A stretch of 64,000 bases of DNA, taken from positions 372,001 through 436,000 of the forward strand of contig NZ_RHHQ01000004.1 in NCBI RefSeq assembly GCF_003710825.1, read 5' to 3'. The notes under the pieces are model-generated. The model saw only the letters and a program-made list of their open reading frames with translations, had not been told where the DNA came from and searched no databases. Position 1 is the first letter of the stretch. Each line of letters opens with the position of its first letter. This DNA is from Brevibacillus fluminis. GTDB taxonomy: Bacteria > Bacillota > Bacilli > Brevibacillales > Brevibacillaceae. Positions 17,867 through 26,035 of the stretch are shown here, one piece after another. The position numbers and the translations under genes are program-made.

Positions 17867-18886
17867 TTACAAAAATACGTCATAGACGATATAACAAGCA
17901 GCTGCAAGCAATGCCGTACATGGCAGCGTAATGACCCATGTCACGACGATGCGGCCGGCTACTCCCCATTTGACGGCGGAGAATTTTTGTGAGGCCCCTA
18001 CCCCCAAAATCGAGGAGGTAATGACGTGCGTCGTGCTGACTGGCAGCTTCAGTGCCGTAAAAATGGTGATGATCATAGCGGAGGACACGTCTGCGGAAAA
18101 TCCGCTGATCGGCGTCATCTTCATGATTTTGCCACCCATGGTTTTGATGATGCGCCATCCGCCGACCGAGGTACCGAACGCCATCGCAATTGCCGCTGAA
18201 AATTTTACCCACAGCGGAATTTCGATGTTGCCGCCCGGTGCATCCAGGAAGCCGCCGGACGCCATGGCAAAAGCGATGATCCCCATCGTTTTTTGGGCAT
18301 CGTTGGCACCGTGGCTGAAAGATTGCCAGGATGCGGAGAGAACTTGCAAAATGCGGAAATTTTTGTTTGTTTTGTGGTAAGGAGCATTGGCAACCAATGA
18401 AGACACGATTTTAATCATAATGAAGCCGATGACAAACGCAACGATTGGCGACACGATCAAAGCTTGTACAATGCTGATAAAACCAGCGGCATTGATGGCA
18501 CCAAATCCGGCAGCTCCGACAACCGCTCCAGCAACCCCGCCGATGAGCGCATGGGAGGAAGAGCTCGGAATCCCGAACCACCACGTGATCAAATTCCAAA
18601 GAATCGCGGAGGTCAGTGCCGCGAGGACAACCACCAAACCGTTTTGCAGCTTGAACGGGTCAGCAATGCTTCCCCCGATCGTTTTGGCCACACCGGTATA
18701 GGTCAGCGCACCGATCAAGTTAAAACAAGCAGCCATGATGATCGCGAGACGCGGACTGATTGCCCGGGTAGAAACGGAGGTGGCAATCGCATTGGCCGTA
18801 TCATGAAAGCCGTTGATAAAGTCAAAGCTCAAGGCCATCAGAACGACCAGGATCATAATCACCAAATCAGGCGAAACACTATGCAT
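17867..18886 (-). CDS. pit: Inorganic phosphate transporter, PiT family
   Basis: Low-affinity phosphate (or metal-phosphate) permease of 339 residues with about ten membrane segments. The two PiT signature repeats are visible: FDFINGFHDTANAIAT near residue 20 and SHGANDAQKTMGIIAF in the second half. The start overlaps the DUF47 gene by 8 bases; this DUF47-pit pairing is widespread and the DUF47 protein is thought to modulate the transporter. A four-repeat Pho box lies upstream of the pair. Confidence 0.95.
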   Translation of the reverse strand: MHSVSPDLVIMILVVLMALSFDFINGFHDTANAIATSVSTRAISPRLAIIMAACFNLIGALTYTGVAKTIGGSIADPFKLQNGLVVVLAALTSAILWNLITWWFGIPSSSSHALIGGVAGAVVGAAGFGAINAAGFISIVQALIVSPIVAFVIGFIMIKIVSSLVANAPYHKTNKNFRILQVLSASWQSFSHGANDAQKTMGIIAFAMASGGFLDAPGGNIEIPLWVKFSAAIAMAFGTSVGGWRIIKTMGGKIMKMTPISGFSADVSSAMIITIFTALKLPVSTTHVITSSILGVGASQKFSAVKWGVAGRIVVTWVITLPCTALLAAACYIVYDVFL

Positions 18887-19496
18887 TCTTCAGCACGATC
18901 CCTTCTACCAGGTTGGAAACATCCTCGGCAAAGTCAGCACAGTCCTCCAGTTTGTCGTAAATCTCTTTTAATTTAATAGCTTCAATCGGGTCCTGGCCAG
19001 GAGCGTTCAAGAGCTGCGAGACCATCTTCCGATAATTTCGATCCGATTCGTGTTCCAGTTCCTTGATTTCGCGCGCGATGCCTGTGACAACTGCATGGTC
19101 CAGCTTGCGCAAGGTGCGGATCAGTTCAATCAACTTGGCTGTGCATTTTGCGAGAATGTTGGCCTGTGCCAAAAGACCTGGATCAATTTGCTTTACCTGA
19201 TACAAGAACATCCGGTCAGCAACCCCGTCGATCAAATCTAGTACCGTATCAAGCGTGTGGGCCAAGGAGTGAATATCCTCACGCTCCAACGGGGTAATAA
19301 AAGTGGAGTTCAGCTCGTTCATGATTTTGCGAACAAGTGCGTCTCCTTCTTTTTCGACCTCTTTGATCGCCGCTACCTTGGCTTCCACCTCTTGATAGTT
19401 GCCGACCATTTCACTGAACAGGTGTGTACCCTTGTGTACAATGGCAGCGAGCTGCTCAAAGTGATCGAAAAAGTTGTGCTTCTTGGAATTAAACAT
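18879..19496 (-). CDS. DUF47 (PhoU-like) accessory protein of the Pit transporter
   Basis: Soluble all-helical protein of 205 residues of the DUF47/PhoU-like family (YkaA in Bacillus). Helical heptads with conserved acidic residues, such as EGDALVRKIMNELNSTFITPLEREDI and DLIDGVADRMFLY, match PhoU-type metal-binding bundles. The ATG at 19496 follows AAGGAG at eight bases; a GTG nine bases earlier is less likely. It is the first gene of the operon and overlaps pit by 8 bases. It likely adjusts Pit activity; this is inferred from the family. Confidence 0.93.
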   Translation of the reverse strand: MFNSKKHNFFDHFEQLAAIVHKGTHLFSEMVGNYQEVEAKVAAIKEVEKEGDALVRKIMNELNSTFITPLEREDIHSLAHTLDTVLDLIDGVADRMFLYQVKQIDPGLLAQANILAKCTAKLIELIRTLRKLDHAVVTGIAREIKELEHESDRNYRKMVSQLLNAPGQDPIEAIKLKEIYDKLEDCADFAEDVSNLVEGIVLKNA

Positions 19497-19531
19497 ACCA
19501 CACACTCCTTATGAATAATTGCGCCTTTACG

Positions 19532-19560
19532 ATTATAACCAAACAACGTGTTAAGGTAAA
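19532..19560 (-). promoter_or_regulatory. Probable sigma-A promoter of the DUF47-pit operon
   Basis: On the minus strand TTTACC (19560-19555) and TATAAT (19537-19532) are 17 bases apart, with the gene start about 36 bases further on. A TATTAT (19580-19575) directly next to the Pho box is an alternative -10. Confidence 0.6.
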
Positions 19561-19580
19561 TTTAAATTCGCACGATAATA

Positions 19581-19619
19581 TGTATTGATTTTGTTAACGT
19601 TTTGTAAAGTTTACGTAAA
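19581..19619 (-). promoter_or_regulatory. Pho box (PhoP-binding direct repeats) upstream of DUF47-pit
   Basis: On the minus strand four hexamers, TTTACG, TTTACA, TTAACA and AATACA, start at 19619, 19608, 19597 and 19586, exactly 11 bases apart. This matches the known Bacillus PhoP site, TT(A/T/C)ACA repeats with about five bases between them. It predicts induction or control of the operon by phosphate limitation through PhoPR. Confidence 0.7.
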
Positions 19620-19710
19620 TGTTAGCGTTTTTCCAGTGACAAATTTCTTTTTTTATGACCACCTCCCGTTAGTCTTCACCATTTCACGTAAAAAACTACG
19701 GTTTTCCCAA

Positions 19711-19758
19711 ATAAAAAGCGCACGATCTGCCATAAAATTGGCAAGAAACATGCGCTTT
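19711..19758 (-). terminator. Probable terminator after the diguanylate cyclase gene
   Basis: AAAGCGCA and TGCGCTTT pair across a 28-base loop that itself contains TTGCCAA/TTGGCA-like complementarity, and a T-rich tail follows on the minus strand. It abuts the stop codon at 19760. Confidence 0.6.
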
Positions 19759-19759
19759 A

Positions 19760-20401
19760 TCAGGAACCCGCTACCATGCAGTTTTTCGTTTTTTTCGCCT
19801 CATACATCAGCTTGTCCGCGCAAAGGGCCAGTTCATTGCTTGTACGCGCGTGAACGGGAAATGTGGCTATTCCGATGCTTGCTGTCACGCCGTTCATCTC
19901 ACGAGCGATATTGGCTCTGAGTCGCTCGCCAACCAATAGCGATTGCTGCGTATCGGTATGTGGAAGCAGGATGACAAATTCTTCGCCACCCCAGCGTCCG
20001 ACCTCATCGTGATTGCGCACTGTTTCTTGCAAAACGCGAGCGAAATGGCACAACAGCCTGTCCCCAGCCATATGCCCGTGCGTATCATTGTATTTTTTAA
20101 AATCATCTAAATCGAGGAACATGAGCGTGACCGGATAATCATACCGTTCAGCCCGTTCAATCTCTTTTTCGAGCATATCTAGGAAACGGCGGTGGGAAAG
20201 CATGCCGGTCAACGAATCATGATATGCCATCTGTTGAATGATTTCGTACCTCCGCCCAAGCAAATATCCGCAAACAATATGAACGACCAGCATGAGGAAA
20301 AACAAAGCGAACATGGTCCTCCCGGAAGAGAGCCACGCGGTTATGATCCAAAATAGGCTCAGGAGCATCCCGACTATCGATCCTATCCAGCGATATACCA
20401 T
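19760..20401 (-). CDS. Membrane-anchored diguanylate cyclase (GGDEF)
   Basis: Makes cyclic di-GMP from two GTP. From the ATG at 20401 it has 213 residues: two membrane segments (about 6-22 and 30-49) joined by a short loop, then a complete GGDEF domain with the catalytic GGEEF at 138-142 and the inhibitory I-site RNHD at 129-132. No separate sensor domain is present. The open frame reaches 20473 but those extra residues carry no signal-like sequence, and the ribosome binding site before 20401 is poor, so the start is uncertain. It lies downstream of the phosphorelay genes at 20522-25676. Confidence 0.92.
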   Translation of the reverse strand: MVYRWIGSIVGMLLSLFWIITAWLSSGRTMFALFFLMLVVHIVCGYLLGRRYEIIQQMAYHDSLTGMLSHRRFLDMLEKEIERAERYDYPVTLMFLDLDDFKKYNDTHGHMAGDRLLCHFARVLQETVRNHDEVGRWGGEEFVILLPHTDTQQSLLVGERLRANIAREMNGVTASIGIATFPVHARTSNELALCADKLMYEAKKTKNCMVAGS

Positions 20402-20521
20402 TTGCCCACGACCCTTCTGGCAACCGATTTGTGATCGTCTGATAGTACTACTATAGCGGGAGAATTTGCCCAATTCAATATCCCGATTCTCATTTCCAGC
20501 AGATTCCCGAGGCGGTTCTAC

Positions 20522-22237
20522 CTATATTTCCAAGAGTCTTTTGGCACGTATTTCCAGCTCAACAAGCGAGAAAGGCTTGGACATATAGTCATCTGCTCCC
20601 AGCATTAACCCACGAATCACATCGTCTTCATGCTTGCGTCCGGACAGCATCAGCACCTTCACTTTTTGCAGATGGGGCATCTGCTTCATCTGTTCGAGCA
20701 AATGATAGCCGTCCATTTTAGGCATGATGCCGTCTAGTACGCACAAGTCAACGACATTGTTGCGCAGTACGTCCAAAGCCGATTCGCCATCGGAAGCTTC
20801 AATTATATCAAGAGGCAAATGTCGCAAACGCGATGCAACCATGGAGCGGATGATTGCATCATCGTCAGCCAGCAGCACGCATTTTCGCCGCCCCCCCTGA
20901 TGGTCCTCCACATCTACGGTTGAAAGCGGCTGTGTGCCGTCGCTCAACACCACTTGATTCCGCCCTTGCTCTTTCGCCCGGTACATTGCCTCATCTGCAT
21001 GCCTGATCCATTCGTCAGCGCTCCATTCCGGCTGCCATTGCGCAGCTCCGGCCGAAAACGTGATGGAATAGCTTTCTCCTTCAAGCGTCGCCACCGGTGC
21101 CTGCCTGATCATGCCAAGTAGCTCTTCGAGAATCGCCTGCGCATCCTCTCCCGTCGTGTCGGGGAACAAAATAACAAACTCCTCCCCGCCAAAGCGCGCA
21201 AGCAAATCAGTGGAACGAATCCGACCGTTCAGCGTGTGAGTCAGTCCCTGTAAAACAAGGTCGCCCACATGGTGGCCGTACGTGTCATTCACCCGCTTAA
21301 AATGGTCCACATCGATGAAAGCAAGAGACAATACACCCTCATTGCGTCGCACCCGCTCCATCTCCATGGTCAGCTGGTTGTCAAAATAGCGCCGATTGTA
21401 CACGCCTGTAAGCGGATCAAGAAACGCCATCTGCTCGTAGTGCCGCGTTCTCATCAGCAAATTGTTGATCCGTGCCTCCAGCTCCTCGTAATGAAACGGC
21501 TTTGTCACATAATCGTCTGCACCCAGGCGGAAACAACGAATTTTGTCCTCCAGCTCCTCTTTACCCGACAACACGATTAGCGGAAGCCACTTCAACGTAG
21601 GCGACTCCTTCAAAAACTCAAACAGCTCGTAGCCGGAGTCCGGATGCATCAAGAGATCGAGAATGATCAGGTCGTATTCCTGCTGCCATAGAAGCACTTT
21701 GGCGCTCTCCACCCCGTCTGCCTCTGCGATCTCGTAATGATCGAGCGACAGTCTGCGCATCAAATAGGAGCGCAGCACATCATCGTCATCGATCAAAAGA
21801 ATACGCCCGTGATTGAATTCCTTTGAAGCTGACGCCTTCGGCCGGGTTTCATCCAGCTCCATTTCCTTTCGACTGATGTCATATTCCATCGACAGGCCCA
21901 AAATCAGCTGGCTGCTTTTTTTGATGAATTGGTCCGCTTGCTTGCGGATGAATTGCCGTTCTTCCTCTGAGTCACGTTGAGTCCATTCCCACACATGCAC
22001 GAGCGCTTCCGCCGCTAAGCCGATCCGTTCGTACCCGAACATTGGCGCGCTTCCTTTTAATGTGTGAACGATCCGGTAAATACCCAGCGCGCTTTCCATA
22101 TCCTCGGTCTGCTCGAACGTCCGCGCCAATCGCTCCAATTCCTGCAATTGTTTTTTCAACTCGCTGACGAACAACCGCTTCCCTTCCATCAGCAGCGTTT
22201 CCTTGTTTTTTTTCTGCGCTTGATTAATCCGGCTCAT
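20522..22237 (-). CDS. Hpt-REC-GGDEF-REC phosphorelay protein with diguanylate cyclase domain
   Basis: Soluble 571-residue signalling protein. Domains in order: an Hpt domain with phosphorylatable His58 (HTLKGSAP), a receiver at about 144-262 with Asp194 and Lys246, a GGDEF domain with GGEEF at 350-354 and I-site RSTD at 341-344, and a second receiver at about 452-571 with Asp502. It can therefore accept, pass on and store phosphoryl groups and make c-di-GMP. It overlaps the hybrid kinase at 22224 by 14 bases, so the two are co-translated and probably partners. The start is the ATG at 22237. The domain order is unusual but clear. Confidence 0.93.
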   Translation of the reverse strand: MSRINQAQKKNKETLLMEGKRLFVSELKKQLQELERLARTFEQTEDMESALGIYRIVHTLKGSAPMFGYERIGLAAEALVHVWEWTQRDSEEERQFIRKQADQFIKKSSQLILGLSMEYDISRKEMELDETRPKASASKEFNHGRILLIDDDDVLRSYLMRRLSLDHYEIAEADGVESAKVLLWQQEYDLIILDLLMHPDSGYELFEFLKESPTLKWLPLIVLSGKEELEDKIRCFRLGADDYVTKPFHYEELEARINNLLMRTRHYEQMAFLDPLTGVYNRRYFDNQLTMEMERVRRNEGVLSLAFIDVDHFKRVNDTYGHHVGDLVLQGLTHTLNGRIRSTDLLARFGGEEFVILFPDTTGEDAQAILEELLGMIRQAPVATLEGESYSITFSAGAAQWQPEWSADEWIRHADEAMYRAKEQGRNQVVLSDGTQPLSTVDVEDHQGGRRKCVLLADDDAIIRSMVASRLRHLPLDIIEASDGESALDVLRNNVVDLCVLDGIMPKMDGYHLLEQMKQMPHLQKVKVLMLSGRKHEDDVIRGLMLGADDYMSKPFSLVELEIRAKRLLEI

Positions 22238-25200
22238 CTACCTTTTTCACATCCACTTCAATGATATCTTCCTTCACTTTTAGATCAGCCACATGTATGC
22301 CTTGCTCCATCAGCGACATGGTGATAGCGGTCTCGTCTTGGAACGGAAAAACCAGATGCGGTTTGGGCTGATTTTGCTTGAGCAGATGCATGACGACCTG
22401 CAGCAGCCACTCGACCGCAAACGGTTTTTTCACGTATTTGGCTTTTTCTGTTTCATGGTAGCCGACAGGGGGCTCCAACACCGTTGTTACAATGACAGGT
22501 GTCGGATGGTAGTCGGGATGCCGGTTTAATTTGGCGATAAAGTCCCAGCCAGATTGGGCCCCTTCCAACTGGATGTCTACGATGCACAGGAGCGGCTGCC
22601 CCTGTTCACTTTCAAGCGCCATCGATGCTTCTTCCGCGGATTTCATCAAAATGATCGGTAGCTCGAGCTTTTCGATCGTTTCGTACATCAGCCTGGCGAG
22701 CGAATCATCGTCCTCCAGGATTAAAATCTTCCCGCCGATGCTGCGCGGTATATACTCTTTGAGCTCAATCGTGAAGATGCTGCCTTTTTCGGGCCCCGGG
22801 CGAAACGTAATTTTTCCTTTATGCACGTCTAAAATTTCTTTCACGATCGCGAGCCCAAGCCCGGTACCGCCGATTTGGCGTCGGTCGGAATTGTCGACGC
22901 GGAAAAACTTCGTGAACAGCTTGTCGATGGAATCCGCAGGAATGCCCAAGCCGTAATCCTGAATTTCAAGCAAAAGCTGTCCTTCTCCCCTGCGAAGCCG
23001 GATGTCGATGCACTCCGCTGCTGGCGAGTATTTCAGCGCATTGCTCACAAGATTATGCAGCACCTGTGTAAGCCGATCGTGGTCTGCATACACATAAGCA
23101 GGTCCATCTGGCAGCTCGAGATGGATCGCGTGGCTTTGCTTGCCGTTCCACTGCTCGGCTACCTCCTCTACGACCAACCGCAAATCTACGGGTGCAAAAT
23201 GATATACTTGTCGTCCCGACTCCATGCGCTGCAAATCGAGGAAATCATTGATCAACGTGGAGAGTCGGTTCGCTTCCTTAAAGATGGTTTGCATGTATTT
23301 TTTCTGTTTATCCGCGTGCACGTCACGATTTAGCAAGATTTCCATAAAACCTAAAATCGTCGCGAGCGGCGTCCGTAATTCGTGGGAAACGATGCTGACG
23401 AACTCGTTTTTCAGCTCATCGATTTTTTCCTCTTCCGTCCTATCGCGGATGACGAACAGAAACCCCTTATCCATGCCCGCTTGCTCTAGAGTAACGGGTC
23501 TAGCGTACAGTTCGAAATGGCGCGGAGCTTCAGATTCTTTGCGCAGCATGAAACGCTCGTTGACGAAGTCGGTCTCCTCACTCAAAAGCGTTCCGATCAC
23601 CTCGCAAAGTGTCCCAGATTCACGCGAAAGCATGATATCAAGCTGCCTGCACAGTTCGAGCAGCTGCTTGCCTACCATATCTTCTCTGCCAAAATTCATC
23701 CTCATCTGCTGGCTCGCAAACGCCACTTCTCCTCGCTGATTACACAGTAGGATACCTTCACGAGTCGACTCTAAAATGCTTGTGATCAAGTTGCGTTGGA
23801 CTGAAATGGCGTGCTTTTCTTGCAGAACCTCCGCATGAAGATTGGACAAGGCAATCGCCTGCTTTTTCCGTTCTTCGTTGATCAGCTGTGCGTAAAAGGC
23901 CAGGGAAAACTGCTTGATGAGGCCATGCGCGACCCGCTGTTGCTTTTCGTCTCGTATGTCAGTCCCGTAGGTAGTTAGCAAGAGAAAGCCCATCGCCTCC
24001 TGTTTATCATTCAGCAGGGGAAAATATTGATCGACTGCAGACATGTAGCCGCTGTGCAGCCCTTGTTCGCCGAGTGAGAGCGTTCGCCTGGTGGAAATGG
24101 GGCGTTTTTCTGCGAATACGCGGGATGCGGGTCCATAAAGCTCCCGCTCCAAACGCGGATATTGGTTCTGGGGATAACCGATGGAATAAATGATATGGTA
24201 GCCGCCAGCGTCAGGATCGTGTCTGACGACGATCGCTGCGTCTTGACGGGTGGCATCGAGTAAAGCGGGCAATGCGTTTTCCAAAAACACGGGCAAATCT
24301 GTGTAGCCGCTAAGTTTTCCTAGGTAGGAGGAGAGCGTTTCGAGCTCATTTTCGCGCTCCGTTAGCTTTTCCAACGTTTCATGCTGCTCATCCTGCTGTG
24401 CGATGATCTCTTCATTTTGCGCTTCAAGCATATCGCGCTGATAGAGCAATTCTTTGTACGTCTGCTCCAGATCATCTCGTCGTTGGGTGAGCGCAGTGGT
24501 CATCGTATTGATTCCCTGCTGTAGACGACCAAGCTCGTCTTCACGTTTCAGTTCATCCAAAAATAGGTATTCTCCGCCGGCAATCCGGCGTACTGTCTCT
24601 TCTATTTTTAAAACAGGGGCTAGCACCCATTTCCGCATATAGCCGATGAGCAGCCAGCCGGTGGCGGCAGACCCGATCAGCATAATGATCGGAATAAGTA
24701 TAATTCCCCGGTCAAACGTTTTTTTCTCTGCCAAAACATCGTCGACTTCTTTGCTGTAAATCCCCGTCAACGTGTTGAGGTCTTTGATCATTTGGTTGTA
24801 GATGGCGGTGCGTTTTTCGGTTATCGCTTTTTCGCCGGCAGCTGTCTGTGTGTTTACTTGCTTGGCTTTTGCACTGTCCTGCATCAGGACAGTATACTGC
24901 TGCCACTGCGTAAGCAGCTTGGCGGAAAGCGCAGCCTTTTCTTTCTTCGAAGGATCGCTTGCCAAGGTAGCGTTCATTTCTTTGAACATCTCGTCCATCG
25001 TCGCCTGTTCTTTTTGATAATCCGCCAGTTTGTCACGGTTATCGAGAACGACATACGCTCGGAATGCAATCACGGTTTGCTGGAACTGCTCGCTTACATT
25101 CTGCATGTCCGTTTTTTCCTGCATTTTTTGCTCCATCTTCTGATCGATGCTGGTAAACTTTTGATTGATCAGCTGATTGGCCAAAATCACGAACACAGCC

Positions 25201-25277
25201 AAAATCAAAATCGAGCCAAAGATGAATCCAGACATGCGATTGGCGATGCTGGGCTGTTTTTTCCAAAAAAACGTCAT
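22224..25277 (-). CDS. Hybrid sensor histidine kinase (CHASE3-like, HAMP, GAF, PAS, HisKA, HATPase, REC)
   Basis: Membrane kinase of 1017 residues. A membrane segment at about 16-36, an extracellular helical domain of some 150 residues, a second segment at about 190-213 and a HAMP domain are followed by a coiled coil, a GAF-like domain (about 325-465), a PAS domain (about 495-610), the HisKA domain with His632 (SHELRTP), the ATPase domain (GGTGLGLAIVKEIL) and a receiver with LCIVDIQL as phosphoacceptor strand. A 50-residue tail of unknown role ends the protein. It lies between a response regulator and the Hpt-REC-GGDEF-REC protein and is closely related to the kinase at 35383-38316. Confidence 0.94.
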   Translation of the reverse strand: MTFFWKKQPSIANRMSGFIFGSILILAVFVILANQLINQKFTSIDQKMEQKMQEKTDMQNVSEQFQQTVIAFRAYVVLDNRDKLADYQKEQATMDEMFKEMNATLASDPSKKEKAALSAKLLTQWQQYTVLMQDSAKAKQVNTQTAAGEKAITEKRTAIYNQMIKDLNTLTGIYSKEVDDVLAEKKTFDRGIILIPIIMLIGSAATGWLLIGYMRKWVLAPVLKIEETVRRIAGGEYLFLDELKREDELGRLQQGINTMTTALTQRRDDLEQTYKELLYQRDMLEAQNEEIIAQQDEQHETLEKLTERENELETLSSYLGKLSGYTDLPVFLENALPALLDATRQDAAIVVRHDPDAGGYHIIYSIGYPQNQYPRLERELYGPASRVFAEKRPISTRRTLSLGEQGLHSGYMSAVDQYFPLLNDKQEAMGFLLLTTYGTDIRDEKQQRVAHGLIKQFSLAFYAQLINEERKKQAIALSNLHAEVLQEKHAISVQRNLITSILESTREGILLCNQRGEVAFASQQMRMNFGREDMVGKQLLELCRQLDIMLSRESGTLCEVIGTLLSEETDFVNERFMLRKESEAPRHFELYARPVTLEQAGMDKGFLFVIRDRTEEEKIDELKNEFVSIVSHELRTPLATILGFMEILLNRDVHADKQKKYMQTIFKEANRLSTLINDFLDLQRMESGRQVYHFAPVDLRLVVEEVAEQWNGKQSHAIHLELPDGPAYVYADHDRLTQVLHNLVSNALKYSPAAECIDIRLRRGEGQLLLEIQDYGLGIPADSIDKLFTKFFRVDNSDRRQIGGTGLGLAIVKEILDVHKGKITFRPGPEKGSIFTIELKEYIPRSIGGKILILEDDDSLARLMYETIEKLELPIILMKSAEEASMALESEQGQPLLCIVDIQLEGAQSGWDFIAKLNRHPDYHPTPVIVTTVLEPPVGYHETEKAKYVKKPFAVEWLLQVVMHLLKQNQPKPHLVFPFQDETAITMSLMEQGIHVADLKVKEDIIEVDVKKVDEPD

Positions 25278-25292
25278 GGGAGGCTCCTCTCT

Positions 25293-25676
25293 CTAGCTCT
25301 CGCCAGGCTCCAGCAATTCAGCAATCACATCGAGAAGCTGCAACGGGCTAAACGGCTTGATCATGTAGCGGCTCACGCCCACATCTCTCGCCCGCTCCCG
25401 GTCTTTTTCCTGCGCTTTCGCGGTCAGTAGAATGACAGGTGTGTGCTGGTTCGGATTTTCCATTCCGCGCAGCCATTCACACACTTCAACGCCGGTTAAT
25501 TCAGGCATCATATAATCAAGGATGATCAGATCGAATGGCTTCGATTTCAACTGATCAAGCGCTTCTTGTCCATCGGATGCTTCCTGCACCTCATAGCCTT
25601 CATCTACAAGTGTCTCTGAAAGCAAAAAGCGCAGTGCCACCTCATCGTCTGCAATCAAAATAGTAGCTGTTTTCAT
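25293..25676 (-). CDS. Single-domain response regulator
   Basis: Receiver-only protein of 127 residues with the acidic pocket ADDE near 10, the phosphoacceptor in LIILDYMMP, the conserved Thr in ILLTAK and Lys in MIKPFS. The ATG at 25676 has GGGGAG six bases upstream; an ATG at 25694 is a less likely alternative. It is the first gene of the phosphorelay operon, 15 bases before the hybrid kinase. It may act as a phosphate sink or interact with a partner, since it has no output domain. Confidence 0.93.
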   Translation of the reverse strand: MKTATILIADDEVALRFLLSETLVDEGYEVQEASDGQEALDQLKSKPFDLIILDYMMPELTGVEVCEWLRGMENPNQHTPVILLTAKAQEKDRERARDVGVSRYMIKPFSPLQLLDVIAELLEPGES

Positions 25677-25858
25677 TCCGTTCTCCCCATCCATTTTCTT
25701 TCAATTCGCTATTTCTCATTTTCTATACATAAACAAGAAACGCGCTGCATCGACACTCCAGTGCGTTTCCATGTTCTTTATCTCATTATTATAGCGCGAT
25801 ACGTGTCATAAAACTACGAGTTTTGTCACGATTTCGCGGATTTCTCTTAACTCCTTTC

Positions 25859-25890
25859 ATGCAAATTTGCATAACGATGCACCAATGCAT
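25859..25890 (+). promoter_or_regulatory. Tandem palindromes, candidate enhancer sites for a sigma-54 activator
   Basis: ATGCAAATTTGCAT (25859-25872) is a perfect 14-base palindrome and ATGCACCAATGCAT (25877-25890) has identical ATGCA/TGCAT arms. Their centres are 18 bases apart and they lie about 90-120 bases upstream of the sigma-54-type promoter at 25977, a normal place for enhancer-binding-protein sites. Confidence 0.55.
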
Positions 25891-25938
25891 GATTTTTTCT
25901 CATCCACCCGAACCGATAGAGTCGAAAAACTACTCGAT

Positions 25939-25953
25939 AGTAAAGCGCTTACA
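25939..25953 (+). promoter_or_regulatory. Candidate cre (CcpA) site
   Basis: AGTAAAGCGCTTACA fits the cre consensus WTGNAARCGNWWNCA at all fixed positions but two (the TG). It lies between the tandem palindromes and the promoter, which would suit carbon catabolite repression of the permease. Confidence 0.4.
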
Positions 25954-25976
25954 TGATACTTTTGCAAATGTATGAA

Positions 25977-25993
25977 TTGGCACAATTTTTGCT
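25977..25993 (+). promoter_or_regulatory. Sigma-54 (SigL) type -24/-12 promoter of the APC permease
   Basis: TTGGCACAATTTTTGCT matches the consensus YTGGCACGNNNNTTGCW at every fixed base except one (A for the G after GGCAC). The GG and GC elements have the required spacing. The permease ATG lies 43 bases downstream. It sits in the 359-base gap 25677-26035, which has no gene. Confidence 0.7.
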
Positions 25994-26035
25994 AATTATT
26001 TGGTCGAATGTTTTTTATCGAAAGGGGATCGATTT

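Noticed and set aside
17586..17885. Plus-strand frame of 99 codons between the MFS and pit genes
   Set aside because: No ribosome binding site, no family match, and it reads through the pit terminator.
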